Source of the DNA: Desulfotignum sp. | GTDB lineage: Bacteria > Desulfobacterota > Desulfobacteria > Desulfobacterales > Desulfobacteraceae | DNA length: 64,000 bases | Direction: 5' to 3' | Assembly (NCBI GenBank): GCA_018399285.1 | Contig: JAGYOW010000002.1 | Location: 1 to 64,000, forward strand | Notes under the pieces: generated by a model | The model's database searches: none | The model's input: only the letters and a program-made list of their open reading frames with translations | What the model was told of the DNA's origin: nothing | Made by a program: the position numbers and the translations under genes | Shown: in pieces, positions 1 to 9,739 of the stretch | How positions within the stretch are numbered: the first letter of the stretch is position 1 | Layout: each line of letters opens with the position of its first letter

Positions 1-271
1 TATAATAACGCGTCAGCGGTTCAGTGTAATCGGCAAAACGCTTTATGACTTCGCGCTCCCCGTCTGAGTTGCCATGGCCGAGGTGGTCCAGCCCGTAGAC
101 GGCGTAACCCAGCGGCACAAAGTGGTTTATATGGTTCGCGTACCGTCCGCAGTATTCACCGAGCCCATGGACAAGAAACAGAATGGCCTTCACGCTTCCA
201 TCCGGAAGCCAAGCCTGATAATAAATGTTGGCGTTGCCTACGCCCTTGAAATGACCATCAACATGTTTCAT
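1..271 (-). CDS. alpha/beta hydrolase (lysophospholipase/monoacylglycerol lipase-like), 3' end beyond window
   Basis: The first 90 codons are present and the gene runs off the left edge of the window. The start is the ATG at 271, preceded four bases upstream by a GGAGG ribosome site. The translation shows the two N-terminal hallmarks of the Hydrolase_4 family: an oxyanion-hole segment LVHGLGEYCGRY near residue 32, and the stretch GLDHLGHGNSDGER near residue 60, equivalent to the DxRGHGxSxG strand-loop of monoglyceride lipases. The nucleophile Ser and the Asp/His of the triad would lie outside the window. The product would hydrolyse an ester, probably a lysophospholipid or monoacylglycerol; the substrate is inferred from the family only. 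Confidence 0.8.
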   Translation of the reverse strand, partial: MKHVDGHFKGVGNANIYYQAWLPDGSVKAILFLVHGLGEYCGRYANHINHFVPLGYAVYGLDHLGHGNSDGEREVIKRFADYTEPLTRYY

Positions 272-446
272 TGGGCCTCCCTGCATCTTTGGATTATGCC
301 GGACATAGGCTATTTTCAACCCTCTCTGACCGAGCCGGTTGTTCCGACTTGTATTTATCGCATACTATCTAAGAAGGGCAATGTCAACATAGGTCAACCT
401 ACAGAATTTTGAAAACACCCGCAATAAATGCCAATTTCCCACGTCT

Positions 447-1303
447 CTACCTGATTTGCCCCTCATCGATCATCTGGATTTTTCTCACACGCGGGAGAAC
501 CTGAATATCGATGACCTGCTCTTCCCCGCCCTTTAACTCAACCTGATAGGATTCTTTTTCAACATAATGGTAGGCAGGCAGGTTGTCGGCAGCCACCTTC
601 ACCGTCCATATGCCCGGCCTCAGATCATAAAACGAGAATCGTCCCTTGTCATCGGTCACCCGGCACGACGGCGTGATCCTGATCGATACCTGTGACGTCT
701 CTCCGCCCCTTACCTCTATGGGACGGGGCGTTTTTTCGCTGGTGATTCTTCCCATCCCGATGGAACCCTGGGCCACTCCCAGATAATAGGTTCCCGGTTT
801 AAAGCCCGGAAAGGTAAATTCGCCTGCGTTGTCTGTCACCGCGGTCAGACCTCCCACCTCGACCACTACCTGCTGCAATGGTTTTCCTTGGCCGTCTAAG
901 ACCGTCCCCCGGATGCCGCCGATGCCTTTCTTTTTTTTGAACGGTATGCCCAGCGGGATAGTATAGCTCAACAAAAATGATGTTTCCTGAAACGATCCAC
1001 CCTCATTCCGGTTGTTGATCCAATAACCCCTGATGGAGAAGATATGATCATTTTGCAAGGTATAGTTCGGCGTATTTCTGCTCCCTGTCAGGTTGTTATC
1101 CATAACCCCTCTGTTCATGTAGCATTGCAGACTGGCCCATTTAAAGGTTTACCCGACCCCTAAAGTGAAAAACCGTTCCTGGAAATTGAACTGATTGAAA
1201 GGCGTCATTCTATCTTTTTTTTGAAAATCCTCGTAGGCAAGGGAAAGATGGGTTCCGGTCGGCAAAGGCAGGTTGATCATGCCATGAAATGATTCTTCAT
1301 CTG
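447..1303 (-). pseudogene. remnant of a large carboxypeptidase-regulatory-like / outer-membrane barrel protein
   Basis: One minus-strand frame runs from the 3' end of the tRNA-Arg gene to a stop at 447, broken by an in-frame TAA near 1150. The 5' part (after the tRNA) reads like beta-barrel strands (for example THLSLAYEDF). The 3' part (ATG at 1118, 223 residues) carries a carboxypeptidase-regulatory-like Ig-type repeat (GIRGTVLDGQGKPLQQV, then TDNAGEFTFPGFKPGTYYL) and half of a second one (TDDKGRFSFYDLRPG). The second repeat lacks its first strands, so there is an internal deletion as well as loss of the whole N-terminus. No start codon with a ribosome site is seen. It is best read as the tail of a large secreted or usher-like protein truncated at the tRNA gene. 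Confidence 0.7.
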
Positions 1304-1380
1304 TGGCGCGCCCGGAGAGATTCGAACTCCCGACACCTTGATTCGTAGTCAAGTACTCTATCCAGCTGAGCTACGGGCGC
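1304..1380 (-). tRNA. tRNA-Arg(ACG)
   Basis: A 77-nt cloverleaf. The acceptor arm GCGCCCG pairs with CGGGCGC, the discriminator is G and CCA is encoded. The anticodon stem TTGA/TCAA encloses the loop CTACGAA, giving anticodon ACG. The T-arm GGGAG-TTCGAAT-CTCTC is canonical. A34 of this tRNA is the substrate for TadA, whose gene begins 108 bases away on the opposite strand. Confidence 0.97.
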
Positions 1381-1395
1381 CCATAAGACCCAAAG

Positions 1396-1424
1396 TTTAT
1401 ATCAGCAATTTATTCATATTTCAA
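1396..1424 (-). promoter_or_regulatory. sigma70-type promoter of tRNA-Arg(ACG)
   Basis: On the minus strand TTGAAA (1424-1419) and TATAAA (1401-1396) are separated by 17 bases, about 16 bases upstream of the tRNA 5' end at 1380. Confidence 0.65.
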
Positions 1425-1446
1425 GACTTTTATATGCAATAACCAT

Positions 1447-1475
1447 TTGACCTTGCCCCAAAAGGTTTATATAAG
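1447..1475 (+). promoter_or_regulatory. sigma70-type promoter of tadA-purA
   Basis: TTGACC (1447-1452) and TATAAG (1470-1475) are separated by 17 bases. The expected transcription start is near 1482, only about seven bases before the tadA ATG, and no Shine-Dalgarno sequence precedes that ATG, so the message may be nearly leaderless. Confidence 0.6.
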
Positions 1476-1488
1476 TATAGCCTGAATT

Positions 1489-3230
<1,742 letters not shown>

Positions 3231-3231
3231 T

Positions 3232-3260
3232 TTGACTTTTAAAAATTTTTAGTATATTTA
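3232..3260 (+). promoter_or_regulatory. sigma70-type promoter of tRNA-Pro(CGG)
   Basis: TTGACT (3232-3237), a 17-base AT-rich spacer and TATTTA (3255-3260) lie immediately after the purA stop and 18 bases before the mature tRNA 5' end. Confidence 0.6.
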
Positions 3261-3278
3261 GTACAGGTTTTTCAGAGT

Positions 3279-3355
3279 CGGGATGTGGCTCAGTCTGGTA
3301 GAGCACAGCGTTCGGGACGCTGGGGTCGGAGGTTCAAATCCTCTCATCCCGACCA
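3279..3355 (+). tRNA. tRNA-Pro(CGG)
   Basis: A 77-nt cloverleaf. The acceptor CGGGATG pairs with CATCCCG, the discriminator is A and CCA is encoded. The anticodon loop TTCGGGA in a CAGCG/CGCTG stem gives CGG, and the T-arm GGAGG-TTCAAAT-CCTCT is canonical. It closely resembles bacterial proK-type tRNAs. Confidence 0.97.
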
Positions 3356-3461
3356 TTTTTTCTCAAGATTTTTACTGTACAATACGCACTGCTTTTTCAT
3401 TTTATCCCACCACCTGATTCAGACCCCAGCAAGGGTCTGCCCGCATATTCCTTATGAATGT

Positions 3462-4298
3462 TTAGTCGGGCTGAAAAAAGGTCACATCCACCGGGGATGT
3501 CAGGATTTTTTTCCGGTACAAAATATCGAAAAACCGGGTCATGGCCTGAATTTTGGGGACATCCATATCACAGAACAGATGCTGGTAATAGGTGCTGACC
3601 AGGGATGCCGGCAACCCCAGCTTGGCCTGTCCCGCGGCGATGACGGCATCCAGATGGTCGTATCCGGATTTCCGGCTGGCCCATAACAGTTCCAGAGCCC
3701 GGGTCACGGTTTTCGGATGCGCGGCTGCCACTTCTTTTCGCACAGCCCACACGGCAAACACAAACGGCATTTGTGTCATGTCATGCCAGATTTCGCCCAG
3801 ATCAAAGCAGAAAGCAAACCGTTGATCCCAGGGCTGGGTCAATGCCGCATCCCCGATGACCAGCACGGCATCCACATCCGATGGAATCTGATGGATATTT
3901 CCCACATCTTTTGTCACATATCTGGGTGTCACGCCGCGCTGGGCAAAAATCATTTTCATGAACGAGGCAGCTGTGGCGGATTCTTTTGTCAGCATCACGG
4001 TTTTTCCGGCAAGCGCATCCAAAGGGAGATTGGAAGCGCACAACACACTCATCACGGGTCCGTGACAGGAGATGGACAGATCCGGCAAAAGCAGCAGAGA
4101 CGTATGATTCATGGCATAATGGGCGGCGGATATGGGGCTGAGATCCACGGATCCATCCATGATCTGCCGGTTCAGGACGGCCGGCACATCTGTCACCAGC
4201 GTGAGCCAGGACGGGGCCAGGCCGTGATCCAGGCCGTAATATATGGGAGACGCATTGATATAGCTGATTCTCCCCATACGAAGATTAACGTGTTCCAT
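3462..4298 (-). CDS. mqnA: chorismate dehydratase MqnA (futalosine menaquinone pathway)
   Basis: This 278-residue protein belongs to the MqnA/MqnD family, which has a periplasmic-binding-protein-like fold but acts in the cytosol. The opening RMGRISYINASPIYYGL and the PISAAHYAMN segment near residue 55 are characteristic of MqnA, which removes water from chorismate to give 3-enolpyruvylbenzoate. It is the last gene of the minus-strand mqnE-mqnC-mqnX-mqnA run and its start overlaps the end of mqnX by 14 bases, so coupled translation is likely. MqnD, its paralogue acting later in the pathway, is not in this window. Confidence 0.88.
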   Translation of the reverse strand: MEHVNLRMGRISYINASPIYYGLDHGLAPSWLTLVTDVPAVLNRQIMDGSVDLSPISAAHYAMNHTSLLLLPDLSISCHGPVMSVLCASNLPLDALAGKTVMLTKESATAASFMKMIFAQRGVTPRYVTKDVGNIHQIPSDVDAVLVIGDAALTQPWDQRFAFCFDLGEIWHDMTQMPFVFAVWAVRKEVAAAHPKTVTRALELLWASRKSGYDHLDAVIAAGQAKLGLPASLVSTYYQHLFCDMDVPKIQAMTRFFDILYRKKILTSPVDVTFFQPD

Positions 4299-5499
4299 AA
4301 CAGATTACCTTTTCCAGCACCTGGTCCCGGGAAGATACACCCGTATCCAGATAAATGAATTCTGATTGTTTTCCCGGATCCAGCGTACCGAACCGATCTG
4401 CCAGCCCCAGGGCGGTGGCCCCGTTTTTCGTGGCCATGGCAAAAATATCAGCCGGTGACACCCCCGGACAAAGATGCCGCACAAACGCCATTTCATCAAA
4501 CAGAGACAAAGACGCGCAGGATGCCAGGCTGTCCGTGCCCAGTGCGGGTCTCAAATGTCGTTTCAACAGGGCCGGAAGATCGGGAATCCGGTTGTGCAGG
4601 TTTTGATTGCTTCTCGGGCACAGGCAGATACAGGTTTTGGTATCTGCCAGCAGATCCAGGTCCGGGTCCGTGACCTGGAGCAGATGAACGGCCAGGGTAT
4701 CCGGTCCCAGGACACCCAGATCCTTGAGATATTTTACCGGGGTTTTGTTGCCCACGGGCCAGTCTTTCGGATCAATGCCCCGTTGCATCAGAAAATCTTG
4801 CCATGGTCTGTTATTCCCTTCAATAAACCGCATCTCGGCATCGGATTCCGCCACATGGATGGAAAATACCAGGCCTGCTTTTTGGGTGCGGTTTTTCAGA
4901 TATCTCAGCAGATCCGGGGATGTGGTGTGAGGGGCGTGCCCGGCTGCGGAAACAGACAATGGAAAATCTGCCGCCAGATCCGGCTCTGGATATCCAGTCC
5001 CCAGATATTCCTGGAACCACACCCCGGCCATGCCCTGGTCGGTGAGCAGAGACCGGGTGAGACCTAAGGTGGAGACCTCGCCCACCAGGCCGGTGCCCTG
5101 CCCCGGCAATGCCTGAACTGCGTGACGGGCCGCCCGGACCAGGGTCGACGCGCCCAGGGAATCCCGTTCGGTGAGCAGGGCCTTTACCCAGGGTTCAAAT
5201 CCCTTTCCCAGGGGCAGGCGGTTGATCAGGGCCGACAGTTCCAGGTGCATATGGGCATTGACCAGGGGCGGCATCAGAATGCCGGGGCCGCAGTCGGTCA
5301 CGGATGGCCCTGACGGAACGGTCTCCAGCACGGCGGTGATTCGCCCGGCTGCCACGGCAATGCCGGCATTTTCCAGAATGGTCCAGGGGTCTTTGATCAC
5401 CCATTTGGCTTTGAAAACCGCCGGTTCATCCCCGGCCCGGATATATTGGATACGGGTGTCCGGCACGAAAGTTTTTCCGGAAGTGTTGTATGACGTCAT
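4285..5499 (-). CDS. mqnX: amidohydrolase, probable aminodeoxyfutalosine deaminase MqnX
   Basis: The 404-residue protein is a metal-dependent amidohydrolase of the deaminase branch. The metal-binding NAHMHLEL motif is near residue 82. Other expected elements are an HVAES histidine strand, an LAVHLLQV segment and the late GTDSLAS aspartate. Between the last two lies CPRSNQNLHNR, typical of adenosine/aminofutalosine deaminases. Its place between mqnC and mqnA points to conversion of 6-amino-6-deoxyfutalosine to futalosine. That route then needs the futalosine hydrolase MqnB, which is not seen here and should be elsewhere. The start codon overlaps the mqnC stop (ATGA). Confidence 0.85.
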   Translation of the reverse strand: MTSYNTSGKTFVPDTRIQYIRAGDEPAVFKAKWVIKDPWTILENAGIAVAAGRITAVLETVPSGPSVTDCGPGILMPPLVNAHMHLELSALINRLPLGKGFEPWVKALLTERDSLGASTLVRAARHAVQALPGQGTGLVGEVSTLGLTRSLLTDQGMAGVWFQEYLGTGYPEPDLAADFPLSVSAAGHAPHTTSPDLLRYLKNRTQKAGLVFSIHVAESDAEMRFIEGNNRPWQDFLMQRGIDPKDWPVGNKTPVKYLKDLGVLGPDTLAVHLLQVTDPDLDLLADTKTCICLCPRSNQNLHNRIPDLPALLKRHLRPALGTDSLASCASLSLFDEMAFVRHLCPGVSPADIFAMATKNGATALGLADRFGTLDPGKQSEFIYLDTGVSSRDQVLEKVICYGTR

Positions 5500-6554
5500 A
5501 CCGGGTTGTAGAAACAGTCCCGCTGGCGCGGGGTGAACCCGGCCGTGGCAATGAGCCGCTGCAATGATTCAAGCGGCATCATGAAAGACACCCCGGCTGC
5601 GGCCACCACGTTTTCCTCGATCATGGTGGAGCCCATATCGTTGGCCCCGAAAAACAGGGCGGTCTGGGCGATTTTATCTCCCTGGGTCACCCAGGAAGCC
5701 TGAATATTGTCCACATTGTCCAGAAAAATCCGGCTCAACGCCAGCACTTTGAGATATTCCACCCCGGTTTTTTTCTCCACCTGAATCCGGGTGTTCTCCG
5801 GCTGAAACGTCCAGGGAATGAACGCGGTAAACCCGTGGGTGTCATCCTGGAGCTGCCGGATCCGGTCCAGGTGTTCGATCACATGATCCATGGTATCCAG
5901 ATGACCGAACATCATGGTGGCGGATGACCGCATGCCGGTCCCATGGGCCTGGCGCATCACTTCCAGCCATTCATTGGCATTGCATTTGTTGGGGGACACC
6001 TTTGTCCGGATCTCGTCGCACAGAATTTCAGCCCCGCCCCCGGGGATGGAATCCAGCCCCGCCTGTTTCAGGCATTGGATCGTGTCTGCCACGGACATAT
6101 TGAATTTTTCAGCCATGAAATGGATTTCCGGCGGGGAAAATCCATGGATGTGAATCCCGAATTCCTCTTTGATGAACCCAAGCATGTCAGTATAAAAATT
6201 TAAGTCCAGATCCGGGTTCATACCCCCCTGGAGCAGGATCTGCGTGCCGCCCAGATCCAGAGTTTCCTGAATTTTATCGGCCAGATCCTTCCGGGAGATC
6301 ACATACCCCCCGCTTGCGCCGGGAGCTCTGAAAAATGCACAGAACCGGCACCCGGACACACAGATATTGGTATAATTGATATTTCGGTCGATCACATATG
6401 TCACCACGGGGTCGGGATGTAAATGTAACCGTTTTGCATTGGCAAGCCGGCCCAAGGTCAGCAGGTCCGCCTGTTTGAACAGTATGCCGGCTTCGTGTGT
6501 GTCGATTCGCTGATGACCCTGTATTTTTTCTATGATTTCAGATAATTCATTCAT
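5496..6554 (-). CDS. mqnC: cyclic dehypoxanthinyl futalosine synthase MqnC (radical SAM)
   Basis: The 352-residue radical SAM enzyme closes the second ring of the naphthoquinone precursor. The cluster motif is CVSGCRFCAF (Cx3Cx2C) near residue 66. Other family blocks are GGTQILLQGGMNPDL near residue 102, SPPEIHFMAE and a GGGAEIL block that MqnC shares with MqnE and the F420 enzymes CofG/CofH. The CVSGC spacing and following FFRAPG favour MqnC over MqnE. Two adjacent ATG codons start the gene three bases after the mqnE stop. It overlaps mqnX by four bases. Confidence 0.92.
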   Translation of the reverse strand: MNELSEIIEKIQGHQRIDTHEAGILFKQADLLTLGRLANAKRLHLHPDPVVTYVIDRNINYTNICVSGCRFCAFFRAPGASGGYVISRKDLADKIQETLDLGGTQILLQGGMNPDLDLNFYTDMLGFIKEEFGIHIHGFSPPEIHFMAEKFNMSVADTIQCLKQAGLDSIPGGGAEILCDEIRTKVSPNKCNANEWLEVMRQAHGTGMRSSATMMFGHLDTMDHVIEHLDRIRQLQDDTHGFTAFIPWTFQPENTRIQVEKKTGVEYLKVLALSRIFLDNVDNIQASWVTQGDKIAQTALFFGANDMGSTMIEENVVAAAGVSFMMPLESLQRLIATAGFTPRQRDCFYNPV

Positions 6555-6557
6555 TGT

Positions 6558-7658
6558 TCAACTGCCTGTACCGGTTTTGGGATTATAAAAAGAATCCCGC
6601 TGTACCGGCTCAAAACCGGCTTTGCGGATCATGTTCTCCATCTGTTCCCGGGTCAGCCCTTTGGCGGAACTGGCCCCGGCCGTGTGGGTGATGCGCTCTT
6701 CAATAATGGTGCCGTCCAGGTCATCGGCCCCGAAACTCAAGGCCACCTGGGACAGCGGTTCTCCGATCATCACCCAGTAGGCTTTGATATGATCGAAATT
6801 GTCCAGCATCAGCCGGGCCGCTGCCACGGACTTAAGATCATCCACCGCCGTGGTGGGCGGCAGTTCAGGCATTCGGGTATTTTTTGAATGAAATGCCAGA
6901 GGCACAAATGCGGAAAAGCCATGGGTCTCATCCTGGATCTCCCGCAGGGTGATCAGATGGTCCACCCGTTCTTCAATGGTTTCGATATGGCCGTACAGCA
7001 TGGTGGCATTGGTGGTGATTCCGGCTTTGTGTACGGCTTTGACGATCTCAATCCACCGGGTATGATCGATTTTTTTGGGAAACAGGGTATCATGAATCCG
7101 GGTATTGAGTATCTCAGCCCCGCCCCCGGGCATCATATCCAGGCCGGCCCCTTTGAGCTGTGCAATGGTTTCATCCACGCCCAGGCCGGACAACCGGGAC
7201 AGATAATCGATCTCCACACAGGTGAACGCCTTGATGGCGGCTTGGGGCCGGATCTGTTTCACGGTTTTCAGCAGATCGATGTAATAATCAAACCCCAGCG
7301 TTTCATTGAGCCCGCCCACGATATGCAGTTCATCCACAGGTTCGTCAATCCGGTCCATCAGACGTCGGGAGATTTCCTCCAGAGACCAGGCATAGGCACC
7401 GGATTCCTGCCGGTCTTTGGCATATGCGCAGAATCGGCACCGGTTCTTGCAGATATTGGTGTAGTTCAGATGCTGATTGTATACATAAAAAGCGGTGTTG
7501 CCGTGCCGGGCGCATCGGGCCGCATGGGCGATCATTCCTGCGCCCAGCAGATCCGGTGTCTGGTAAATACAAATCCCGTCTTCCTTTGAAAGACGGGTTC
7601 CCTGTCTGACCTTGGCATAAATCTGCTTGAGCCGTTCATCCATAAATATCGGGTCCAT
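6558..7658 (-). CDS. mqnE: aminofutalosine synthase MqnE (radical SAM)
   Basis: This radical SAM protein of about 366 residues joins 3-enolpyruvylbenzoate to SAM to form aminofutalosine. The iron-sulfur motif CKNRCRFCAYAKD near residue 71, IVGGLNETLGFDYY near residue 115 and PGGGAEIL near residue 173 are diagnostic of MqnE. I place the start at the ATG at 7658 because AGAGG lies five to six bases upstream; a TTG one codon earlier is the alternative. It is the first mqn gene of the operon and follows the ParA-like gene by under 30 bases. Confidence 0.92.
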   Translation of the reverse strand: MDPIFMDERLKQIYAKVRQGTRLSKEDGICIYQTPDLLGAGMIAHAARCARHGNTAFYVYNQHLNYTNICKNRCRFCAYAKDRQESGAYAWSLEEISRRLMDRIDEPVDELHIVGGLNETLGFDYYIDLLKTVKQIRPQAAIKAFTCVEIDYLSRLSGLGVDETIAQLKGAGLDMMPGGGAEILNTRIHDTLFPKKIDHTRWIEIVKAVHKAGITTNATMLYGHIETIEERVDHLITLREIQDETHGFSAFVPLAFHSKNTRMPELPPTTAVDDLKSVAAARLMLDNFDHIKAYWVMIGEPLSQVALSFGADDLDGTIIEERITHTAGASSAKGLTREQMENMIRKAGFEPVQRDSFYNPKTGTGS

Positions 7659-7685
7659 CAATGCCTCTTGTGCGTATTTGTATCA

Positions 7686-8621
7686 TCAGGCCTGCTCGCT
7701 CTGATTGATTTCATTGATCATGTCCGCAATGTTTGCGGCCAGCTGTTCCACTTTTTCACTGCTGCGTTCCCGGATCTCCACCATTTTTGGGGGCGATGCC
7801 TTTGCCGTGGATCCCTCATCCGGACCCGGTCGGGTTTCAGGGTATTCTTTCTGACGGCTGAAAATCGAATCGATTTCTGTTGCAAACTGCAAAAACGCTT
7901 TTCCCGCCGGGGAGTTGATATCCTCTAAAACCACAGGCACCTGATGATCCATGGCCCGGATCACGGTATGATCTTCCGGAATCCTGGTAAGAAAAACCAG
8001 ATCCGACAACCGGTTGAAACGCTTTTTTTCCCGAAAGGCCTGAATATCTGATGAATTTTCACAGGCATTGACAACAAATCCAGCGATGCGCAATGGAGTA
8101 TGATGAATTTTACGGATATAATGGATCAGCTTGAGCAGACACTGGCAATCCGTGTCTGAAGTTCGGTGCAAACTGATGGGAACAATGAGCCCGTGTCCCG
8201 CCGTCAGGGCCATAATATTTAAAAACCCGAAACCAGGCGGTGCATCCAGGATGATATAATCATATAGCGAACCGACTTGTTGATGCAGCATCTGTTTCAA
8301 CAGCACGGGGCCGGCCGCTTTTCCGGACAGGGACCGGGCCGCAGTAAACAGGTTGAAATCAGCCGGAACCAGATCCAGCCAGGGAAGACGGGTTTTTACG
8401 ATGGCATCGGCAAGAAACGTCTTTTTTTTCAAAACCGATGATAAGCTGCGGCCATGGGTTGCATCGGTTTTTCCCAGCCATGACGTGGCACTTGCCTTGG
8501 GATCGCAATCAATGATCAGCACTTTTTTTTCATACAATGCCAGTGCCGCACAAAGATTGACGGCCACGGTTGTTTTACCGATACCACCGGTCACACCTGA
8601 AACTGTCAATATCGTACCCAT
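7686..8621 (-). CDS. ParA/MinD-family ATPase with altered Walker A motif
   Basis: The 311-residue protein has the deviant-Walker fold: a P-loop SGVTGGIGKTTVAVNL near residue 8, the Walker A' segment VLIIDCDPKASATSWLG near residue 34, and the Walker B strand YIILDAPPGFG near residue 125. The usual signature lysine just before GGxGKTT is a threonine here, which is unusual, because that lysine reaches across the dimer to the other ATP. The C-terminal 50 residues are a charged tail with helix potential. No ParB gene is adjacent, so a simple partition locus is unlikely. The gene leads the mqn operon with a 27-base gap to mqnE. Its cargo is unknown. Confidence 0.82.
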   Translation of the reverse strand: MGTILTVSGVTGGIGKTTVAVNLCAALALYEKKVLIIDCDPKASATSWLGKTDATHGRSLSSVLKKKTFLADAIVKTRLPWLDLVPADFNLFTAARSLSGKAAGPVLLKQMLHQQVGSLYDYIILDAPPGFGFLNIMALTAGHGLIVPISLHRTSDTDCQCLLKLIHYIRKIHHTPLRIAGFVVNACENSSDIQAFREKKRFNRLSDLVFLTRIPEDHTVIRAMDHQVPVVLEDINSPAGKAFLQFATEIDSIFSRQKEYPETRPGPDEGSTAKASPPKMVEIRERSSEKVEQLAANIADMINEINQSEQA

Positions 8622-8640
8622 AATTTATCTTATGTAACAC
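8613..8640. other. dif-like Xer recombination site candidate
   Basis: The core reads CATAA (8619-8623), a six-base centre TTTATC, then TTATG (8630-8634), which is the exact arm-centre-arm spacing of bacterial dif sites. Against the Escherichia coli dif arms I count about 8 of 11 matches on each side. It lies 109 bases upstream of a Xer-type recombinase gene but also overlaps the start codon of the ParA-like gene. Only the core is strongly matched; an operator or chance is possible. Confidence 0.35.
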
Positions 8641-8748
8641 AATTTGAAAAAAGATCAATCCCCATCCTTGATGTCCGGTTGAAATAATCGCACAAATATA
8701 TGATACTTGATTTTTTTACGCCCACGGCTCACAGGAGGTCTTTTTAAC

Positions 8749-9654
8749 TTGGCCCTCACATCTGAAACCCGGAACCGGGTTCAGGCATACCTTGATTTTC
8801 TGGTGGTGGAAAAAGGATTGTCCGCAAACAGTCTTACTGCCTATGGAACGGATTTAACCCGGTTTCTGGATTTTCTGGAATCCCAGCAGATGTCATCTTT
8901 GGATCAGGTGGATCTCACCGTGATCCTGGCATGGCTGGTTCATTTGACCCGCAGCGGCCTGGCCCCCAAATCCCGGGCCAGACACCTGATCACCCTCAGG
9001 GGATTGTTTCGGTTTTTAGTGACTGAAAAATATCTGTCCATCAATCCGGTCAAAGAAGTGGACCTCCCCAGATCCGGCCGGTCCCTGCCCGAAATCATCA
9101 CCATTCCCGAGGTGACCGCACTGCTGGATACCATCGATACCACGCATCCCAGAGAATTGCGCAATGCCGCCATGCTTGAAGTCATGTACGGGGCCGGGCT
9201 CCGGGTATCTGAACTCATTTTCCTCAAAATCCAGGATGTGAATCTGGATGCCAACCTGGTGCGGGTGACGGGCAAAGGGGACAAGGAACGGATGGTGCCC
9301 ATCGGCACGAAGGCCGCGGACATCACCCGCCAGTGGAAAGACCGGGGCCGGCCCCGGATGCTTAAAACCCTTAACAGTCCCTACCTGTTTGTGGCCCGGG
9401 CGGGAAAACCCATGACCCGCCAGGGGTTCTGGAAAATCATCAAAAAATACGCGGTCCAGGCCGGCATTTTCCGCAATGTCACCCCGCATACTTTGCGGCA
9501 TTCTTTTGCCACCCATCTGCTGGAAGGCGGGGCTGATCTCAGATCCGTCCAGACCCTGCTGGGGCACACGGATATTTCCACCACCCAGATTTATACCCAT
9601 ATTTCCAGAGATTATCTGCTGCGCATGCATCAACGATATCATCCCCGGCGGTAA
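8749..9654 (+). CDS. xerD: XerC/XerD-family tyrosine recombinase
   Basis: The protein has about 301 residues if translation starts at the TTG at 8749, which has AGGAGG at 8733-8738; an upstream in-frame start would add 14 residues unlike the family. The N-terminal SAM-like core-binding domain (VQAYLDFLVVEKGLS) spans residues 10-95. The catalytic domain follows with all six active-site positions visible: Arg in GAGLRVSELI, Lys in GKGDKER, the HTLRHSFATHLL His-Arg pair, the second His in LLGHTDISTTQIY, and the Tyr nucleophile in QIYTH. Length and motifs fit chromosome-dimer resolvases rather than phage integrases. XerC versus XerD cannot be settled here. Confidence 0.88.
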   Translation: MALTSETRNRVQAYLDFLVVEKGLSANSLTAYGTDLTRFLDFLESQQMSSLDQVDLTVILAWLVHLTRSGLAPKSRARHLITLRGLFRFLVTEKYLSINPVKEVDLPRSGRSLPEIITIPEVTALLDTIDTTHPRELRNAAMLEVMYGAGLRVSELIFLKIQDVNLDANLVRVTGKGDKERMVPIGTKAADITRQWKDRGRPRMLKTLNSPYLFVARAGKPMTRQGFWKIIKKYAVQAGIFRNVTPHTLRHSFATHLLEGGADLRSVQTLLGHTDISTTQIYTHISRDYLLRMHQRYHPRR

Positions 9655-9739
9655 GGTTTTTCAAACCGGCAACAGGTCTTGATTGTTCCAGCGGGTTTAT
9701 GGTAAGACAGGCGGTCAACACTACCTTAAAACACCCGAT

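Noticed and set aside
74-412. A 112-codon plus-strand frame at the left edge
   Set aside because: It is antisense to the alpha/beta hydrolase start, which has a ribosome site and clear family motifs.
8622-8748. Partition-locus (parS) interpretation of the ParA-like gene's upstream region
   Set aside because: There is no ParB gene and no repeated 16-base parS-like palindromes; only the single dif-like core is present.
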